Assembly (NCBI GenBank): GCA_030685235.1
Contig: MU839239.1
Location: forward strand, 30,389 to 94,388
Length of the DNA: 64,000 nt
Direction: 5' to 3'
DNA from: Copromyces sp. CBS 386.78
Lineage: Eukaryota > Ascomycota > Sordariomycetes > Sordariales > Sordariaceae
The notes below the pieces were generated by a model. The model was not told the origin of the DNA, searched no databases, and saw nothing but the letters and a program-made list of their open reading frames with translations. Made by a program: the position numbers and the translations under genes. Shown here one piece after another: positions 46,983 through 59,530 of this stretch (positions are counted from its first letter, which is position 1; each line of letters starts with the position of its first letter).

Positions 46983-48743
46983 ATGGCTTCATCCCTCCCC
47001 GGTGACCTCTACAGCGGCATAAGCCAAACCCTCAACTCCACCCACGCCACCCTCACCCTCCCCATCCCCGCCCCGGACCGCCACCACCTCGAGAACCAAA
47101 TGCTCTTCCTCTTCGACAACTACGGCCAACTCCTCAACATAACCACCACCGACATCGACATGCTCAACGGCATGATGATTTCCACCGCCATCAACTACGC
47201 CACCCAGATCGGCGCCACCTTCATCATGCTCGCCATCATGCTGCTCATGACTCCCCGTCGGCGATTTAAACGTTTGCCTACCATCATCAGTCTTTTGGCA
47301 CTCTTACTCAACCTCATCCGCGTCGTCATGCTCTCCCTATTCTACCCATCCCACTGGACCGATTTCTACGTCCTCTACTCCGGCGACTGGGAGTTCGTTC
47401 CGCACAGCGACATGGTCATCAGCGTAGCCGCAACGGTGCTCAGCATCCCCGTCACGGCGCTGCTGCTCTCAGCACTAATGGTGCAAGCCTGGAGCATGAT
47501 GCAGCTATGGACGCCCCTCTGGCGGGCCTTGGTCGTTTTCGTGTCTGGTCTGCTATCCGTCGCCACTGTCATCCTTTCCTTCGTCAACTGCATCTTCCAA
47601 GCCAAAAACATCATCCACGCGGACCCCTTTCCCCCTAGCTGGGTGCGGAAGCTATACCTCGCTCTCACTACGGGATCCATCTCCTGGTTCACTTTTTTAT
47701 TCATGATTCGGCTGGTCATGCACATGTGGACCCACAGGAGTGTCTTGCCGTCGATGAAGGGGTTGAAAGCAATGGATGTGTTGATTATTACCAACTCCAT
47801 CTTGATGCTCATCCCCGTTTTGTTTGCTGGTCTCGAATTCCTTGATTCAGCCAGTGGGTTCGAGTCCGGCTCACTTACCCAGACCAGCGTGGTTCTTGTG
47901 CTCCCGCTCGGCACCCTCGTCGCCCAACGGATTGCTACCAGGGGACTGTTGCCTGACTCGGCGGCTTCGGGACCTAATAGCATGCGGCTTAGCGATTTGA
48001 ATCTTACCGACGGTTCTAGTCACAATCACAAGGACAAAGGAGCCGGAGACGGTGTGATGCCGCCGACCAACACTGCTACCAGTCTTTCTTCCATAGCCAA
48101 AAGCGGCGGCGGCGGCGTCAGCTGCCTCCCCAAGACGAAGCGCATGACAGCTAGCTCGGCCTCCTCCAGCCAACGCCCATTGCTAACGACTGCCCGCTCA
48201 ACCATTTCTTCTTGTACTGGTAACGATTCCTTTTCGGGTTCGGGGTTTCCTAGTCCTAACTTAGCTCTGCATAACAACGCTATGCAGTACGGCCAGTATT
48301 CTATGGGTATCATCAACATGCCCAACTTTCCGCCTGTTCCGTACCCTGGATATAATCCTCGTAACACGGGTGTTACTTCCCATATCGCCAGCGACCACGG
48401 ACACTACCAAGGCATGAACATGAACATGAACATGAACAGACATCCGAGCGTGGACCACTTCGACCGCGAACTTGCCCGCATCGATGACGAGGCCGATGAT
48501 GATGATGATGGGTATCCCTTTGAGTCCATGTCCTCGGAGAAGGCGGCCATGGGCATTGATGGTGATGATGATGTGGAGAAGCAGGGTCAGAGGGGAAGGA
48601 CGATGTCTCCGCTAACCCCGCCGCCGCAGCATGCTTTAGGGGGGGTCAGAGTTGAGAGGACGATTGAGACTAGGAGTGAGGAGAGGGTACCGTCGCCGAA
48701 TCCGTTGTCGGGGGTCACACAGCAGCCGAGATCTTTTGAGTAG
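46983..48743 (+). CDS. pre-2: Alpha-factor pheromone receptor, Ste2 class GPCR (PRE-2)
   Basis: An intron-free frame encodes 586 residues. The extracellular N-terminus has two N-glycosylation sequons (NST, NIT). Seven hydrophobic helices lie at about 74-93, 100-122, 143-171, 181-203, 223-249, 265-288 and 299-318. Helix 7 contains LVLPLGTLVAQ, the counterpart of the LPLSSLWA motif of yeast Ste2, and SIPVTALLLSALMVQAW fits helix 3. The third intracellular loop (HMWTHRSVLPSMKGLKAMD) is basic, as in Ste2, for G-protein coupling. The C-terminal tail of about 265 residues is Ser-rich, with MNMNMNMN and poly-Asp stretches, suited to phosphorylation. In Neurospora and Sordaria, PRE-2 detects the alpha-factor-like pheromone and guides trichogynes and mating. 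Confidence 0.93.
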   Translation: MASSLPGDLYSGISQTLNSTHATLTLPIPAPDRHHLENQMLFLFDNYGQLLNITTTDIDMLNGMMISTAINYATQIGATFIMLAIMLLMTPRRRFKRLPTIISLLALLLNLIRVVMLSLFYPSHWTDFYVLYSGDWEFVPHSDMVISVAATVLSIPVTALLLSALMVQAWSMMQLWTPLWRALVVFVSGLLSVATVILSFVNCIFQAKNIIHADPFPPSWVRKLYLALTTGSISWFTFLFMIRLVMHMWTHRSVLPSMKGLKAMDVLIITNSILMLIPVLFAGLEFLDSASGFESGSLTQTSVVLVLPLGTLVAQRIATRGLLPDSAASGPNSMRLSDLNLTDGSSHNHKDKGAGDGVMPPTNTATSLSSIAKSGGGGVSCLPKTKRMTASSASSSQRPLLTTARSTISSCTGNDSFSGSGFPSPNLALHNNAMQYGQYSMGIINMPNFPPVPYPGYNPRNTGVTSHIASDHGHYQGMNMNMNMNRHPSVDHFDRELARIDDEADDDDDGYPFESMSSEKAAMGIDGDDDVEKQGQRGRTMSPLTPPPQHALGGVRVERTIETRSEERVPSPNPLSGVTQQPRSFE

Positions 48744-50684
48744 GGCTGGGATCCGGCGGTGCTCTTGTCGATGGTGATTGGTGGTGGTGGGTCTGGTGAG
48801 GGGGTGGATGGGCAAGATACAGACTGAGACAAGGGGAAGGGGGAAGAGGAAGAGAAAAAGGAGAAGGGGGAGAAGGAGGGGAAGGGTGAGATGGAGATGA
48901 AGGTGGTGATGAAGTTCTGACGGGAGGTTGAGATCAAGAATGAGCAAGAGCATGAGAAAGAGAAAGATGATGAACAGTGGAGGTGATACCCTAATTTGGT
49001 GTGTTTTTTTTTTTTTTTCCCTCTGGTGATGTGATGGCGGCTCGGTGTCTCCTTTCCCCCTTTGTACCAATACCATATGCATCATTCGACAAGGGGGTTC
49101 AAGTTCGGTGATGAGGCGTGCTTGGAGTGTACATATATCGTTCTTGGGCGGTGGCCGGTATATAGGGGAATTCTTCCATTTCTATTCTGGTTTGGTGGCA
49201 TGCTTTGCATTTGCAATAATACCCTTTTCTTGGCGAACAAAACACCACTTCAGGGGTATGTATGATGTTCCGTTGCTTCTATCCTTGTCTAGGTATGACT
49301 TGCTAGTACGTTGTCAATTTCCCAAAATAACATTCATTTAGAGCTGAGGACTTCCGGTCACTATTTGTCATTAATACTATAGAACCTCAGCGACGTCTAA
49401 TATACTATCACTTCCTTCGTCAGTCACTCACTCACCTACACCTTCCTTCCCCTGGGTCATGTCCTCGTCCCAGTTACCTTAGCTTACCCAAGTATCTACC
49501 AGACCTTCCCGTTCTGCTCCATGTCGCCTGGCTTCACTTCGTACTACTACTTCCATAAGGTACCTTAGGTACCTACCTACCGGCTCCCTTCTTTACTATA
49601 GTCCTTCCCCCCTAGTCCCAGTCCCAGTCCCAGTCCCAGTCCCAGCTGGCGCAATTCCCGTCTCTCCCTCCACTTAATCGTTCCCTCCCTAAACGGTAGA
49701 AGGAGAAAGAAGGAGGATAAGTGAAGGAAGGAGAGTTAAGTGCATTAACGGTCTTGGTATGCTTTAACGTTGCCTTAATGTTATATGAGTGTAGCTACTA
49801 GCTGCAGACTATGCGCTTTAAGAGGGTAGGTAGTTAAGGGGAAAAAACATCTTAACGCGGAACGAAACGAACTGGCCTTTATTCGTAGATGTATGCAGGT
49901 CGCTGTGTTGCTCCAAATCAGTGGGAGGAGTCAGGAGATTGGAGTGGCCTAAGTGCGCGTTTAGTACGTATTAATTAAAGATTGTCGTGTTCAAAAAGAC
50001 GGGGAGATGATAAGAAGGAAGGGAGGGGCGGCAGGAGTGAGTGAGTAATGGCTCTGATGAAAATGGTTTGGTTTGGTTAAAGGTTGGCGGGAAGGTGTTG
50101 AGGGCTGGCTGCATGGATGGTTGGGCTGCACATAGCTCCTGTAGGGGCTGAAATTGTTAGCATGCATAACATGCCATTGGTCGAACGCTCCAGCTGCCTG
50201 CTGCACTGCGGCGCATCAATGTCAAGAGGTGCCCTGCCGACGGACAGGAACGAACAGCGATTACCATATCTGCATTGAATCCTCGTCTCGCAAGTGAGTA
50301 GAGTATAGCAAGAATGGATCATGGGAGGAAACCCCTTTCCTGAAGAGTGAAGACAAAACAATCCACCAGGAGCAGACAATGGCGACAGCGATGCCGGTGA
50401 TCATTTGACATGAAGCACGGAGCATGGAAACAAACAAACAAGCAAGTACCAGGATTCTCTAAAATGTCCCTTCCGCCTCCTTGTGAGTTCGGTCCTCGTC
50501 TACAGCAAGGCGGAATAGTATTGTAGCAAAAACAAGTATGAAAGAAAACCTCCTCCTCAAAACAAAACGATCCACCAAGGGCAGACAATGGCGACGACGA
50601 ACCGCGAACGGGAAGTCCGGGATCAAATAGCGTCGTCCATTGTTTACTACCCCGCCTGAATGACAACCCGGAAAGACGACAGGC
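48744..50684. other. Large intergenic region, no gene recognised
   Basis: This is 3' sequence of pre-2 followed by T/A-rich and C/T-rich DNA. It contains the AGTCCC array at 49614-49645 and several TACCTAGGTACC-like blocks near 49560-49580, which recur in other spacers of this window. Confidence 0.5.
49614..49645. repeat. AGTCCC hexanucleotide repeat
   Basis: Five perfect AGTCCC units plus AG. Confidence 0.9.
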
Positions 50685-51367
50685 TCAGACGTAGTTACAA
50701 AGGAAGCTGCGGATCTTCTTGTCCATATTACCCTCGCACTTGGTGCTGGGGTTGGTCGGAGAAACGGTGGTCAAATCATTGATGGGGGAATTGGCGTCGA
50801 ATTTTCCGCAGCCGTTGGGGGTGGTATCCTTGCACCCTTCGGCCCTGTTTGTTTCAATTGGCAATGTCAGTTACCTATTGAAATTCTCGCATACCCTGTC
50901 CTGTGTCTAGTAGGTATCTAGGAACGAAGGGACAGAACAGGTAGGGACTGGAGGTAGGATACGTACTTGAAGTAGGTGCACCAGGAACCCGCAAGAGGTG
51001 CAATAGAAGAGACCTTGTCGTAGAGTTGGCTGTCGAGGGCGACTATATACGTGAGAATGAAAGGTTCATGTTAGGCACATCACTCTCCTGCTACCGTAGA
51101 TCAGTGCAAGCGAGGGGTAAAACTCGACGGGTTGGGGAGCTCTAAGGTGGACGTGGACGTACTGCACTGGCCGGGCATCATGCCACTTGCGTTGGAAATT
51201 GTTTCGCAGCCTCTATCCATGGACAATATGAAGTTGGTGTTCACGCAAAGCTTGGAACCGAGTTGAGCGCGGGCAGCGAGGTCGCTGGCACCCTTGATCA
51301 AGGCCGAGGGAAGGGCGGCGGCGAGCTGGAAACCAGCGAGAACAGTGAGGACGGAGATGACCTGCAT
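50685..51367 (-). CDS. Small secreted protein with eight cysteines
   Basis: Three exons (51367-51163, 51042-50967, 50844-50685), all with GT/AG and consistent phase, give 146 residues. The signal peptide is MQVISVLTVLAGFQLAAALP. The mature part holds eight cysteines (LCVNTN, RGCETI, GQCI, WCTYF, GCKD, NGCGKF, KCEGN, LCNYV), allowing four disulfides. No enzymatic motif. Small, cysteine-rich, secreted and intron-containing fits effector-like or surface proteins of fungi. No family is recognised. The exons were joined by splice signals and by even cysteine spacing. Confidence 0.75.
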
Positions 51368-52831
51368 CGTGGTGAATTGTGGTTGAGGTAGAATGAGTTA
51401 TGATTTTGTTATGCGTGATGGAAGGTGTTGTCTTGTTTCTGGAGTGATGATTGCTGTGCTGGAGAGAGTGAAGAAAGACGACGCAAATCGAGACCTTCTT
51501 CCACTTCTTATAGAACATCTCGACAACTTCCATCTGCTGATTGCACGATTTGCTCAACCGCCGACTTCCTTTATGTTGGGTATTTGTGTCAAACAATGGA
51601 AGATTGAGTGGCGTGTTGGTTTCCTGTCTGCGGGAGATATCCAGTCAGGGGACGGGAGGATTAGAACAAACGGTCGCTTTCATGTTGGTTTACTGCCCGT
51701 ACAAAGACAGTCGGCCGTTGGATCGTTGGGGTTTTGGAGCCGTTAATCTGTCGCCACTATACTCGGATGAAGGAAGTTGAAGGATTGAGGGGAAGGTCAA
51801 GACTGGATGCTTGAAAGTCATGCACATTGAGAGTTCTAGACGGCATAACAGGCCGCATCGCACGCCAGGAATGCGCGGAACAATTCCAGGAGTCGCACAA
51901 ACTGGCAAACATTATCGCGGCATCGACTCCGGCGAATAATGCACCCGGAGCAGCGATGATACAAATATCATGAAAATTCTTGAAGGAATCAATCCTTCCT
52001 ATTTCCCCACAAACGGTTGTTGATGTTTCACGGCTTTCCCCGCGATCTGTGACTTCGGTTTGCCTGCCGTGCTTATTACCGCCATGTTGGCCGCGCCCGG
52101 TTGGTGACCCGTTGCATACCTGCTACCTAAGAGCGTGAAGAAGGGTGCTATCCAAACTCCTTTGCTCTCTGCGGAATGCTGAAACATGATGCATCCAACG
52201 GGATTGGTGAGCCGTGACAGGATTCAGGATAAAAACTCTCCCACATGAGAGCGCGGGAAGGATTCCGCGTGGGAGTCTGGGCAACGGTTGGTGAAACGTG
52301 AATCCTCGCAAAATTCCAAATAGCAGTGCGGAAAAGAGTGGAGAGAGGAATGGAGCGGAACAAGTGGGTAAGGAAGGGGAAGATATAGGTCAAACTAAAC
52401 TGGAAAGCCGCACTCCCGGAGCTTAACCAGGGCATCAAACCATTCTCGAACTTGGACAAAGATCTCCATTGAGACTCAAGATTGGGAGCATTCTATCCAT
52501 CACCGGCAAAAATAGGAGCAACGCCAAAGAATGGAAATAAATCGACCTCCCATTTGCTCATACTTATCAGGGCTAGAAACGTCAAGTCCTGTCCTTGCGC
52601 TTGCACTTGAGAGGCGCTTCCGGCTCATATGAGTAGCGCTTCCAAGTTCCAACAGCGCACCTGTCCTTGTTGTAGTCGGACATTGTCTTATTCCACTTCG
52701 GAATCTATACCTCTAGCATGCCCTCATCACCTTCCAAGACCCTTTCAAGAACAACGAAACCACACTAAACACATTCAACCTTTTCACACCCTTCTCCCCC
52801 TCTCCTCTCTCCTACAGGTAGGTAAGGTACC
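51368..52831. other. Intergenic, no gene recognised
   Basis: This lies between the two small secreted protein genes. The frames seen are short and unsupported. CCTACAGGTAGGTAAGGTACC near 52811-52831 is the usual Neurospora-like TACC-rich spacer. Confidence 0.5.
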
Positions 52832-53315
52832 TTAGTTCCCAACAGAAAAATGCTTATCGCAAAAGTTGTCGCTCTTCCTTGCGTACCCGGCAGTCCAGTC
52901 GCCCTGGCCGCCCGACACCTGCGCGTACCCCATGGTGCTCGGCCCGCACGTTTGCTTGACGTAGTAGAAGGTGCCCTCGATGTTGTCGCGCGGCTTGTAG
53001 CCGCCGGAGTAGGGGCAGATGAAGGAGACTACTTCATTGCGGACGCACTGTTTTTTGTGTCAAGGTGTTAGTTAGGTATGTTTAGTACCTACTTGTGAAT
53101 GGAGGGAAGGGCGGGCAGAGGAGTGGTAGGGCCGCTTGGTGGGTGGGTATTTAAGGTAGGTAGACTGGGAAAGGAGAGGACTGGAAGAAAGGGGAGGAAC
53201 AGACAGACAGACAGACATGTAGGAGAAGAAGAAGAAAGGAGGAAAGCACAGGGGAACAGGGAAGACAGCACGAGGCAGCCGAGAGGGAAAAAAAGAGAAA
53301 AAAGAAAAGAAAAGG

Positions 53316-53356
<41 letters not shown>

Positions 53357-53370
53357 AAAAAAAAAAAAGG

Positions 53371-53406
<36 letters not shown>

Positions 53407-53892
53407 AAGAAAAAAAAAGGAAAGAAAAGAAAAAGAAAAGAAAAGAAAACATACATAGGTCCAAGCATGTTTTTTTAAAAAAACAGTCCCCGGCGCAAAT
53501 GCTTCCACAAGGCACTTGTTGGCTACATCAGCATCACCAACATTGGTTGAGCCAGGGCCGCAATCATCTCTGCGCTTCTCGAGATCTGGATCGGATCTAG
53601 AGCCAAGGCCACCGCCGACCCAACCGGAACCGGTATCGGACCGGGTTTCGATAGACGAAGAGTTCAAATTGAAGAGACGGTCGTAGGGAGTAAATTCCGT
53701 ATGGGGATTGCCGTCCGAGTCGATGGTTACGCGGTAGAGGCCGTCGCCGGCGGAGGTGTCATGGTGCGTAGGGTTGGGGACGACGTCGCCTGGCGTGGTT
53801 GCAGCTGGGATGGCATGGGGGATCGTGGCGGATAGGGCTGGGGAGATGCTGATGAAGGGGAGGAGGAAGGCGAGGAAGGTGGTGGTTTTCAT
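52832..53892 (-). CDS. Secreted protein with six cysteines and a poly(T) intron
   Basis: Two exons (53892-53455 and 53047-52832) give 217 residues. The signal peptide is MKTTTFLAFLLPFISISPALS. A Thr/Asp/Gly-rich middle (DTSAGDGLYRVTIDSDGNPH) precedes DDCGPGSTNVGDADVANKCL. Exon 2 adds CVRNEVVSFICPYSGGYKP, KQTCGPSTMGYAQVSGGQGD and a final KSDNFCDKHFSVGN. The 407-bp intron (GTATGT donor, CAAAAAACAG acceptor) is unusually long for this window and contains about 165 bp of almost pure T on the coding strand. The frame is also open through the intron, which gives a false 267-residue product. Family not recognised; an extracellular role is likely. Confidence 0.72.
53287..53450. repeat. Poly(A) tract with sparse G, inside an intron
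   Basis: The plus strand is nearly all A, broken only by single G or GG, over about 165 bp. It lies within the intron of the six-cysteine secreted protein. Confidence 0.9.
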
Positions 53893-55655
53893 TTTGATGG
53901 TCGGTGGATGTGATGTGATGTGGTGTGGTGTTGACTTTTGAGGGGCTTTGAAGGTTTGGGAAGATGTTGATGAAGGGGATGTAATAATGATGATGATGAT
54001 GATGATGATGAGGAATGAATTTGAGGCTCAACTTTTGACGCAGAGGAATGGGGACGCTTTTATACCTCCTCTCTCTCTTCCAAATAGCATCATCATCATT
54101 AATCACGATATCCATCGCTTGTTGTTGTTCGTGATCTCAACCTCGTCTTACTTTGTTCGCGGAGACCCACATTCTGTAGGGCGGGAGTGGAGCTCAATCG
54201 TGACGAGGGCGTCTGTGGCAGAGACTAAGGTAAGTGAATGAGACTAAAAGAAAGAGGATGTTGGATTGCATGGGGATATGTATAGCGGTGTAGGGGTGTG
54301 ACGGTGCGTTGGGGGTGACGGTGCATACCTCTAGGGTTAGTGCTTATTATTCGACCGCCTGATGGAAGATCACCACCTCACTCTTCCTCTTGTCGAGTGT
54401 CAACCTAATCCTCAGGTTCATGTTCCCATCTCGCGGCACAAATCACAGCTTGTTGCCTCACGTTTGTCGTCCCTTCCCTTTTCCTCTTGTCATGGAACTA
54501 CCTTACTCAATCTCGGGTTCCCTTCATTGAAGGCACGAAACACATGCACCGCCTCTCTGTTGACACTTGACAGTCTCATGCCGTCTCCGCAGAATGAATG
54601 TAAAAAAACCGTTGCCTGTTATGTTTCGAGGCCGGCAACGGTTTCAAACAGGCTGTGCTTCCCTCAGTTGCTCAAATTGATCCTTGCTGACGATCCGAGC
54701 GGACCGAGCCGCTAAGCCGCTGAGGATCTTGATCGGCCTCATTGTGGGGCACCAAGGCGACTTACATGTAAGCGAAAGGCGGGCGGGATCATGAACTTCA
54801 AAATAAGAGGTATGAAGGATGAGTTTTGTTTATCATGAAGTTGGTTCATCGGTCCTGTCCCGTCGTCATTGAACAGCATCGGCGCTGATATGGTCTCTGC
54901 TTTGTATGGTTGCCGCTCGGTTAATGCTATGGTCATGACACATGACATACGTAGGTATAAACCGTCGAGCTGGATTCGACGGGAAATGAACACCGTCGCT
55001 ACCGTTTTGATAAGTATATACAACACAATAGAGTGAACATACACGTGCGTGTGAGGTTGCCTTGTGACGAGGCTGGCCAAGCTATACCCACGGGTACTAT
55101 TCGCATCAGCATCTAGCAATGTCGTGATATCTCTAGCATATGTCAATGATGTGACCAGGCTACGTCTGACGATCTCTGTATACGAAGCTTAGGATACAAA
55201 TGAAGAGAAACCCCCTTCGACCATTAGGTACTCAATGAGACCATTCGATATCCCTTTCCACATTACCAACATTAAGCATTAGTCTCTTTTGTTCGGCCCA
55301 TGCAATATCCCAAATTCCTCTCCGTCACCACCGATTCACGTGAGGTGAAATCCACGTACAATAGCAACATCTCCTAACCGGCAATAGCTCCTCACATGAT
55401 GTGCCGAAACCATTGCCAGTTCTTGATCACCCCATCCCACACGATCTGAGTCCTCGAAACGGCGTTCTCGACACAAACGATTAGACTGTCATGCGCTTGA
55501 TGTCTGCCAGAGGACGCTCGACATGCAGTATTCCCGCCACATTTGGCCGTCTTAATGCCATTTTATAACGGCACATGACGTATGTTAGAGCACCAACCCC
55601 TGACATGATAGGAAAGTCAACGAGGGCACCGAAATAATCTTGGATCTGCTTCCAT
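53893..55655. other. Intergenic, no gene recognised
   Basis: A short ATG trinucleotide array (GATGATGAT) lies near 53990-54010, close upstream of the secreted protein. Otherwise nothing is supported. Confidence 0.5.
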
Positions 55656-57720
55656 TCATGGACCACTGCTTCTCGGTCCTCTAGAAGATGGTCTATTTCC
55701 TTCGTCCCATGTGCGCAAGGACGGAACAGACTTGAGGGAGCGCAGGGGAGGGTAAGGATGGGTGTCGGCCTGAACTGGACGAAGGGTAGCGGTTGGCACA
55801 GCCACCAGAGGACTAGCAGGCTGAGGAGGCGATCCAGCCACGGGAGCTGCAGCATGAGCAACGTTCTCGCCATCGGCCCTCTCAGTGGTCTCTGCTGCTG
55901 GAGAATTCTCGGACCCAGCAGGACTTCCATCCGTGTTTTTGTTGTATGTCACCTCCGTAAGCGGAATTCCCCGGAAATGGACGCTCGGTCGCCATTTGCT
56001 GCTGTCCTTGGCTTTGAGACCATCGGACTGGTACATTTCGTCGACCTCCTCTAGAGACAGACCCTTTGTCTCGTAGATGAAGAAGTAGACAAATAGGATG
56101 CAGATGAGGCAGGATACGCCCCAGATGAAGAAGATTTTTGACTGAAGGTTTGCGTACCCCGGACCATAGTTGACGAGGTAAGGAGTCGAGTAAGCGATGG
56201 CCCAGTTGAACGCCCACTGTTGTTGGACCGGGAAGTTAGCAACTTTGACTCTGCAGACAATGACGCGAAACAGCGAGCATCGGGAGAGATAACTTACATT
56301 CGTAGCTGTGCTGAGGCTCAACATCTGCGACCGGTGCTTCAACGGGTACAACTCCGAAGTTACCACCCACGCCAAGGGGCCCCACGTTGCTGCAAAGCAG
56401 GCGATGAACAAACACACAAAAGCAACTGAAGCCTTTTGGCCAGCAACGTTGAGCACAGTGATGACCCCAGAGGCAGTCTGGCCGGTTGTCGTTGTGCCGA
56501 GCGTAGCGACAATCAATTGGCATATGCACATGCCTACGCCACCCCACAAGAGCAACGGGCGGCGACCCAACTTGTCGAAAACGAGGACGGCGGGAATGGT
56601 CGAGAGAACATTTACCATGGCTAGGATCATACTAATTAAGAATGCGCTGGAGATTCCCGAGTTCTCAAAAAATTGAGTCCCGTAGTAAAAGATAAAGTTC
56701 ACGCCTATATGGACTCGAGTCAGTACATAGTACCATGGTGGTACACAGGCAAAGGGCGGATGGAGAGACGAACCGGTAAGTTGCTGCAGGATTTGGAGTG
56801 CCATGCCTGTGAACATCCTCTTCCGCATACCCTTGCGGAAGCAGTCTTTGTAGCTGCTGCTGCCGAGTGACATTTCGTATTGGTAGTTGTCACGAATCTC
56901 TTCCATCTCCTTGGTGATGGCGGGATCAGTGGACATCAGCCGGCGAAGTCTGGCCAAAGCTTGGGTGGCACCGGGCATATCCCCACGCTTGATGCAGTAC
57001 CTAGGAGTCTCAGGAAGGAAGTGCATTCCAATGATGAGAATGAGCGAGAAGAGCCACTGAAGAGCGATGGGAATTCTGTACGAGCCGGTATCGTCCCGGA
57101 GATGAGTGCCGTTATTGACGATGGCAGCGAGAAGGATCCCGATGGTGATTGCAAGTTGATATGCGCCGACGATCAATCCACGGATCCATTTGGGAGCGGT
57201 CTCGGATTGATACAGTGGGACTATTGACGGAGATGTATTAGCATCATGTCGTTTGACATGGAAGATAGCACGGATGATTGATAAAGATGCATCGCTCACC
57301 TAAAGCCGAAAGCAGGCCAACTCCAATGCCGGCAAAGAATCTGCCAGCCGCAAAGAGAGGGATGCGGACAGAAATCACTTGCATTAAAACGCCAAAGTTG
57401 AAGACCCAACTGGATATGATGAGACCCCATCGCCGACCTAACTTATCCGCCAGCAAGGGAGAAACCAAAGCACCGCCAAAGGTGCCAGCTGAAAGAATTG
57501 AAACAATAAGCGAAGACTGCGAGGGGCTAATCGTCAGGTGCCCTTCAACATCTGTGTATCCCGTAGAGAAATGTTGCTGCCAATATTTCATGGCAATGAT
57601 GCCGCTGATGGTGCCTGTGTCATAACCGAAAAGCAAACCACCGAAAGCCACGAAGACGCCGATCAGGACAGAGAACCAGACCGATCCCTTTTCATCCGGA
57701 GGGCGCGTGAAGAGGGCCAT
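55656..57720 (-). CDS. MFS sugar (hexose-type) transporter
   Basis: Four exons (57720-57300, 57220-56774, 56704-56298, 56216-55656) give 611 residues with about twelve helices. Sugar-porter marks in order are GGLLFGYDTGTISG, ADKLGRRWG, LVPLYQSETAP (the PETPR-type exit), FLPETPRYCIKRGD, LQILQQLTGVNFIFYYG, FDKLGRRPLLL, SELYPLKHRSQ and YETKGLSLEEVDEMY. This is the plasma-membrane hexose/proton symporter family. The C-terminal tail of about 120 residues after the last helix is longer than in plain transporters and Pro/Ala-rich. The second donor is GTTCGT, off consensus, but the frame across it is exact. Start at 57720 (MALFTRPPDEKG) by family length; upstream in-frame ATGs would add little. Confidence 0.9.
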
Positions 57721-59349
57721 GACTTCAAAAAGGTATGTGCCTGTGCCAGACACAAGAGACAATAGGAAGAGGAAGAAAAGGTAAGGAGTCGTGGAACACC
57801 TGCCTTCATATATAGGCTACTCGGCTTGTGAAGGAAGAAAAGGGAGCAGTAGCCAAGAAATGTATTGATTGGTTTTAAAGATGGAGAAGAAGATGGAGGG
57901 AAAACAGATACCTCCAAGGGCCTGGGGCCCCGGCCTTATATACATGAGAATCGCACCGAATCCCCCTTTCCTGTAAGGCCTTCTCTGGTATCTGGTTTCC
58001 TCGTAAACCATCTTCCCTTCCTTGCGAATGCGTTCCTCTGTCCCTTCTGTAAGGGGTTCCTTCTATCTGCACATATTCTAGTACCTTCTCAGAGGTTTAT
58101 CAGGTAGGTGCAGTCCCAGTACCTGCAAGTGGGGTTCTGTACATGGGTCATTCCTGACACGGCTCGGGATTTGTGCTTCTTGTCCATGACCAATTCTGTG
58201 CTTATACTGCATGGCATAGCCTGAGCACCTTTTACCTTGGCCAAGGTGTCGGACAATATCTTGGATCTGCATACTGAATGTGCTTCCCAGGTGGGTTGGG
58301 GGGCTTCGTGCAAGAGAGATGCACTGCAGCTCACTGACCGGAAGCATCACAGTTTTTGGAAGAGTCTTTGCCCGACAATCAAGTCATAACGAGAGTTCAT
58401 GGCCTAGAAACCGAAACAGGGAAGAGGTGCCAGTTGTCAAGCCGGTCGAAAGGGGCACCAAATATGGCATTGTGTCCAGTCGATATGGTCAAGTGTCGAG
58501 GCTATAATCGATATGAAGGATGGGCAGTACGGCTGCTGTATATAATCGTACGGACCGGGCACTCGGCGCCGGTGCCATTACGAGTCGTTGTGTTGACCGA
58601 TCGGGAGACTTGGAACATGCCCGGCCGGTGCGGTGCTGCAATGCTGGTGCGAGCCATCCTGCGCCAAGATACTCTGCTAACGTGGGTAGCATAACAGCAA
58701 TTCTGGGGAGAATGTGTTAGCAATACCTACATCCAAGTTACTGCTACGACCAGGACCGAAACCAGGGTTGCGTTAATTTACCTACATGCTGCTTCAGGCA
58801 TTCTGCACAGATATCCAGTGGGTGGGTGAAGGCGCGCATGTCGAATCATCTTTTGACTTTGTGTGCCAGGTGTCAGGCGATGGCATTTGGAAACCGGTCA
58901 AGTTGTAGGAGTGTGAGGAGTCTCAGATGGCTCTGTGCCCTGCAGGCATAATGCAAACCTGGAAAGTACCTTGGCAACTTGGTACTAAAAGAAAGAGACA
59001 GAAATTACAAGGGGCTGGCATGTGAGAACTGCCCCTGGTTGAAGCGAGAGCGGAAAAGAAAGTCTGGACGCATGGAGGGGCACGATTCCCGTTGAAGGGA
59101 AAGCACATCGGAAAACATTCTGGAAAGTGAAATTCGGGGAAGGAGCATTGCCAAGTTAAGAGACTTGGATTGCAGACGGGATTTGGTCACAAAGTGCCAA
59201 GGTGCCATGTCAGTGAAGGAGCAATGATGGAAAGGAAGGAGACGGGATGGATGGTCTGCCTTCTCAAGTTGAAAGACTGACGCACGACCAATCAATCTCT
59301 GTGAGGGTCCCTTCGCTAACATGGCCCAGGGGCGCACTTGGCAAAGCAG
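57721..59349. other. Intergenic and transporter promoter, no gene recognised
   Basis: This is the transporter's upstream region. Several overlapping short frames on both strands are present, none with support. Confidence 0.5.
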
Positions 59350-59530
59350 TAAGGCTCGACTACATCAAGGCCGTCCAATGCCTCGCTACAAGCCAAACCG
59401 TCCCGATACCTCTACCCATCAGCACTAGCACTAGGAGCCAAGTCCCGCTTCCATGACTTTGTCGTCACCCACTACACCGGCAACTTCCTCGGCCTGCACC
59501 GCTACTTTACTGTATTGAATATTCTAGAGA
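59350..59530 (+). pseudogene. Tyrosinase gene fragment (copper A site region)
   Basis: One frame gives LDYIKAVQCLA, and another gives KSRFHDFVVTHYTG followed by GNFLGLHRYFTV. These match fungal tyrosinase, where a Lys-Cys helix precedes SRYDDFV.TH and the GNFLSWHRYF copper A motif. The frame must shift near 59397, and the residues normally between TH and the GNF motif are missing, so this is a decayed remnant. After HRYFTV the sequence departs from tyrosinase (LNILESEPTTLDDEVDFGY). No copper B region is seen downstream. Confidence 0.6.

Noticed and set aside
53072..53515. Phe-rich open frame across the poly(A) tract
   Set aside because: Produced by the homopolymer. The region fits an intron with GTATGT and CAG ends between two cysteine-bearing exons.
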